Shown here: positions 13,927-15,559 of the stretch, piece after piece
Numbering within the stretch: position 1 is the first letter of the stretch
Layout of the letters: the number at the start of each line of letters is the position of its first letter
From: an uncultured Methanomethylovorans sp.
GTDB taxonomy: Archaea > Halobacteriota > Methanosarcinia > Methanosarcinales > Methanosarcinaceae
Assembly: GCA_937968035.1 (NCBI GenBank)
Contig: CALBTS010000660.1
Span: 1 to 15,559 of the forward strand
Reading direction: 5' to 3'
DNA: 15,559 bases
The notes under the pieces: model-generated
The model's database searches: none
What the model was told of the DNA's origin: nothing
The model's input: only the letters and a program-made list of their open reading frames with translations
Made by a program: the position numbers and the translations under genes

Positions 13927-15237
13927 ATGGACAGAGATAAGCTTAGCAAACTTCTTCTGAATACATACAGAAATACGATCTTATCCTGGATGATCCTATT
14001 GTGCCTCGTCCTTCTGACCTTCGTGAGCTTTATGGATGGGAGATATACGTGGGGGATCCTGAGTGCATTCGCTATCTGTATAATAATTCTTCCAGGATCG
14101 TTCTTTAAGGATTTGTCGATCATGCCTCCATGGTATCTTTTAGTGCTGGTTGCATTGCCGATAGTTGGAAATGCAATAGACTACCATCTGTTCTCCACTA
14201 GTATACCCCATTATGTTTCAGTGGCAACTATTGCATTGCTGGCAGCAGCAGAGATCAACTGGTTCACTTCTGTAAAGATGGACCACAAGTTTGCAATTCT
14301 TTTCGTTTTCATTACCACCCTTGCAATATCCGGTCTATGGTACCTTATGCAATGGTTATTGGACATAAATATTGGAACAAGTTTCATCCTTGATGGCAGA
14401 TCACAGGAAACTATCAACACTGAGGTCATGTATGAGTTCATGTATGCTACAGTTGCGGGTATTGTCGCTGGTTTGATATTTGGGTGGTATTTTGGATACA
14501 AAGGAAGATCTGCTCCCAGCGGCATTAGATTTCCCTCAAAGGATGAACAGGATATTCCTGCATACACATCGACCAGACCACCTGAACCTATCCGTAAATT
14601 GCTTGGGATCTCACAAAAGAAACAAGAGCTTGCAACAAGGGTCATGCAGGCCTGCCTGTTGATAATGATGTTCGCTGGGATATATCTGAAGGACACGCAT
14701 GTGGTACTTAATGCAATTGCAGCATTTGGCATTACTTTTGTGCCAAATGTCCTCACCCGTAAATATTATATCTCACTTGATCCCAGCCTGACATTGTGGA
14801 TCACTCTTGCCGTTTTCCTGGATGCACTTGGGACTTTGTCCTTCTATGAAACGGTCGCAAGATGGGACCACCTCACCCATGCACTTTCTGCAAGTGTCAT
14901 TGCAGCTGCAGGATATGTTATCATAAGGGCCATTGATATCTACACAGATGATCTATACATACCCCCCAGATTCATGTTCGTCTTCATCCTTCTTTTTGTC
15001 CTCGCAGCAGGTGTGATATGGGAGATCCTGGAATTCCTTACAGATGAGATGGTAGTTAAGTTTGAAATGGAGGCATTTTTAACACAGCATGGTATCAGTG
15101 ATACAATGCGGGATATGTTATTCGATCTGCTTGGTGCCCTTGCTGTGGCTGCATGGGGGACTGCTTACCTTTCGGACATATCCTATCGGATCGCAAGAAG
15201 AATAGAATCTTTTTCTGCCTCAAGGAATGAAAAGTAA
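13927..15237 (+). CDS. Polytopic membrane protein, duplicated DUF2238/YjdF-like
   Basis: This 436-residue membrane protein is built from two homologous halves (about 12-190 and 234-416) joined by a hydrophilic cytoplasmic-type linker (191-233, Pro/Ser-rich). The second half resembles the DUF2238/YjdF membrane family: ARWDHLTHALSAS (311-323), GVIWEILEFLTDEM (362-375) and SDTMRDMLFDLLGALAV (391-407), with conserved-looking His315, His318, Glu366, Glu369, Asp396 and Asp400. The first half aligns without large gaps (offset 220 residues near His95/His315, 227-228 later). Most of these polar residues are replaced there: IPHYVSVATIA, GLWYLMQWLLD, TEVMYEFMYATVAG. So the N-terminal half seems structural and the C-terminal half functional. 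The start is supported by GTGATC at 13917-13922, four bases before the ATG. Substrate or reaction is unknown. It diverges from the exporter operon, but a functional link is not shown. Confidence 0.82.
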   Translation: MDRDKLSKLLLNTYRNTILSWMILLCLVLLTFVSFMDGRYTWGILSAFAICIIILPGSFFKDLSIMPPWYLLVLVALPIVGNAIDYHLFSTSIPHYVSVATIALLAAAEINWFTSVKMDHKFAILFVFITTLAISGLWYLMQWLLDINIGTSFILDGRSQETINTEVMYEFMYATVAGIVAGLIFGWYFGYKGRSAPSGIRFPSKDEQDIPAYTSTRPPEPIRKLLGISQKKQELATRVMQACLLIMMFAGIYLKDTHVVLNAIAAFGITFVPNVLTRKYYISLDPSLTLWITLAVFLDALGTLSFYETVARWDHLTHALSASVIAAAGYVIIRAIDIYTDDLYIPPRFMFVFILLFVLAAGVIWEILEFLTDEMVVKFEMEAFLTQHGISDTMRDMLFDLLGALAVAAWGTAYLSDISYRIARRIESFSASRNEK

Positions 15238-15277
15238 TTTCAGACCGGACTTCTATCGAGAGCCTATTCTGACATCC

Positions 15278-15283
15278 TTATAT
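15278..15283 (+). promoter_or_regulatory. Candidate TATA box for GTPase gene
   Basis: TTATAT is centred about 27 bases before the ATG at 15307, the spacing expected for a leaderless archaeal transcript. A weak CGGAG lies at 15289-15293, which is distant for a ribosome binding site. Confidence 0.35.
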
Positions 15284-15306
15284 GCTTCCGGAGCATTACA
15301 TGTACC

Positions 15307-15559
15307 ATGGCAAGCTACAAGGTAATGGTAAAGGATGTCATCAGAAAGGCCGATGTCCTGCTTGAGGTGGTAGATGCCCGCTTTCCGGATGAGACCAGGA
15401 ACAGCGAGGTCGAAGCTGAAATAGTACGCGCCGGCAAACCTTTCATCATTGTCATGAGCAAATGCGATCTCGTGTCTCAGGAAACCCTTGAGAGAACAAA
15501 ATCCCGCCTGTCGAAAACCGCACCCACGGTATTCGTATCCAGCAAAGAGAGATTCGGCA
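15307..15559 (+). CDS. Circularly permuted GTPase, YlqF/RbgA-like (5' part)
   Basis: Only the first 84 codons are in the window; the frame is open to the right edge. The protein begins M-A-S-Y-K-V-M-V-K-D-V, followed by ADVLLEVVDARFPDETRN, then GKPFIIVMSKCDLV and TVFVSSKERFG. These match the YlqF/YawG-type circularly permuted GTPases, in which the G4 motif (NKxD, here SKCD) and G5 (SAK, here SSK) come before the P-loop, which would lie beyond position 15559. Members usually act in large-subunit ribosome assembly. The change of the first G4 residue to Ser is mildly unusual (Asn or Thr is usual). The start was chosen at ATG 15307; an ATG at 15300 is in another frame. It is separated by 69 bases from the membrane protein gene and may have its own promoter. 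Confidence 0.85.
   Translation, partial: MASYKVMVKDVIRKADVLLEVVDARFPDETRNSEVEAEIVRAGKPFIIVMSKCDLVSQETLERTKSRLSKTAPTVFVSSKERFG

Noticed and set aside
13746..14123. Minus-strand open frame of 125 residues
   Set aside because: It runs from the 5' part of the membrane protein gene into the A/T-rich spacer, with no start signal and low-complexity composition.
14211..14756. Minus-strand open frame of 181 residues
   Set aside because: It is antisense to the polytopic membrane protein, has no ribosome binding site or recognisable domain, and follows codon bias of the real frame.
1..15559. CRISPR array, insertion sequence, tRNA or rRNA
   Set aside because: No regularly spaced repeats, transposase-like protein, terminal inverted repeats or cloverleaf-like sequence was seen in reading both strands.

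Overview
The window looks like chromosomal DNA from a methanogenic archaeon, most likely a methylotrophic member of the Methanosarcinaceae (Methanolobus, Methanococcoides or Methanomethylovorans type). This is inferred from family content, not from a marker gene. The supporting points are a soluble PAS/GAF multi-sensor histidine kinase of the type common in Methanosarcinales, a TrmB-family regulator, secreted COG1361/S-layer-like beta-sandwich proteins, an archaeal-type HAE3/MMPL RND exporter, A/T-rich TATA boxes about 25-30 bases before start codons with several apparently leaderless genes, and GGTGA-type ribosome binding sites elsewhere. No tRNA, rRNA, CRISPR array or insertion sequence was seen.

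Layout, left to right. Positions 1-330 are A/T-rich and non-coding. They hold a short inverted repeat and, on the minus strand, a well-formed ribosome binding site leading into only five codons. Positions 331-2736 (+) encode an orphan cytoplasmic histidine kinase (PAS-GAF-PAS-PAS-HisKA-HATPase). It converges on, and overlaps by 11 bases, a minus-strand gene (2726-4684) that fuses a class I SAM methyltransferase to a D-Ala-D-Ala-ligase-like ATP-grasp enzyme. This is the most unusual enzyme here, because this type of archaeon has no peptidoglycan. Next come an unrecognised, probably leaderless 224-residue protein (4910-5584, +), a strong hairpin, and a secreted COG1361-like protein (5616-6944, -).

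Positions 7081-9384 hold a divergent pair sharing a short promoter region. One is an Rsm22/METTL17-like methyltransferase with a candidate iron-sulfur cysteine motif. The other is a QueG-like protein with two [4Fe-4S] cluster motifs.

Positions 9388-13634 (all -) form a compact operon: an RND/MMPL exporter, a signal-peptide-bearing COG1361 protein with a C-terminal membrane anchor (ATGA overlap with the exporter), then a TrmB-family regulator. Two small palindromes lie around the operon promoter and are candidate operators. This looks like a self-regulated envelope export module.

Positions 13927-15237 (+) encode a polytopic membrane protein made of two homologous halves. Only the second half keeps the His/Asp/Glu residues expected of a DUF2238/YjdF-like domain. 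The window ends inside a circularly permuted YlqF/RbgA-like GTPase gene starting at 15307. Candidate novelties are the methyltransferase-ligase fusion, the duplicated membrane protein, the exporter/COG1361/TrmB module, and the Fe-S Rsm22-like plus QueG-like pair.
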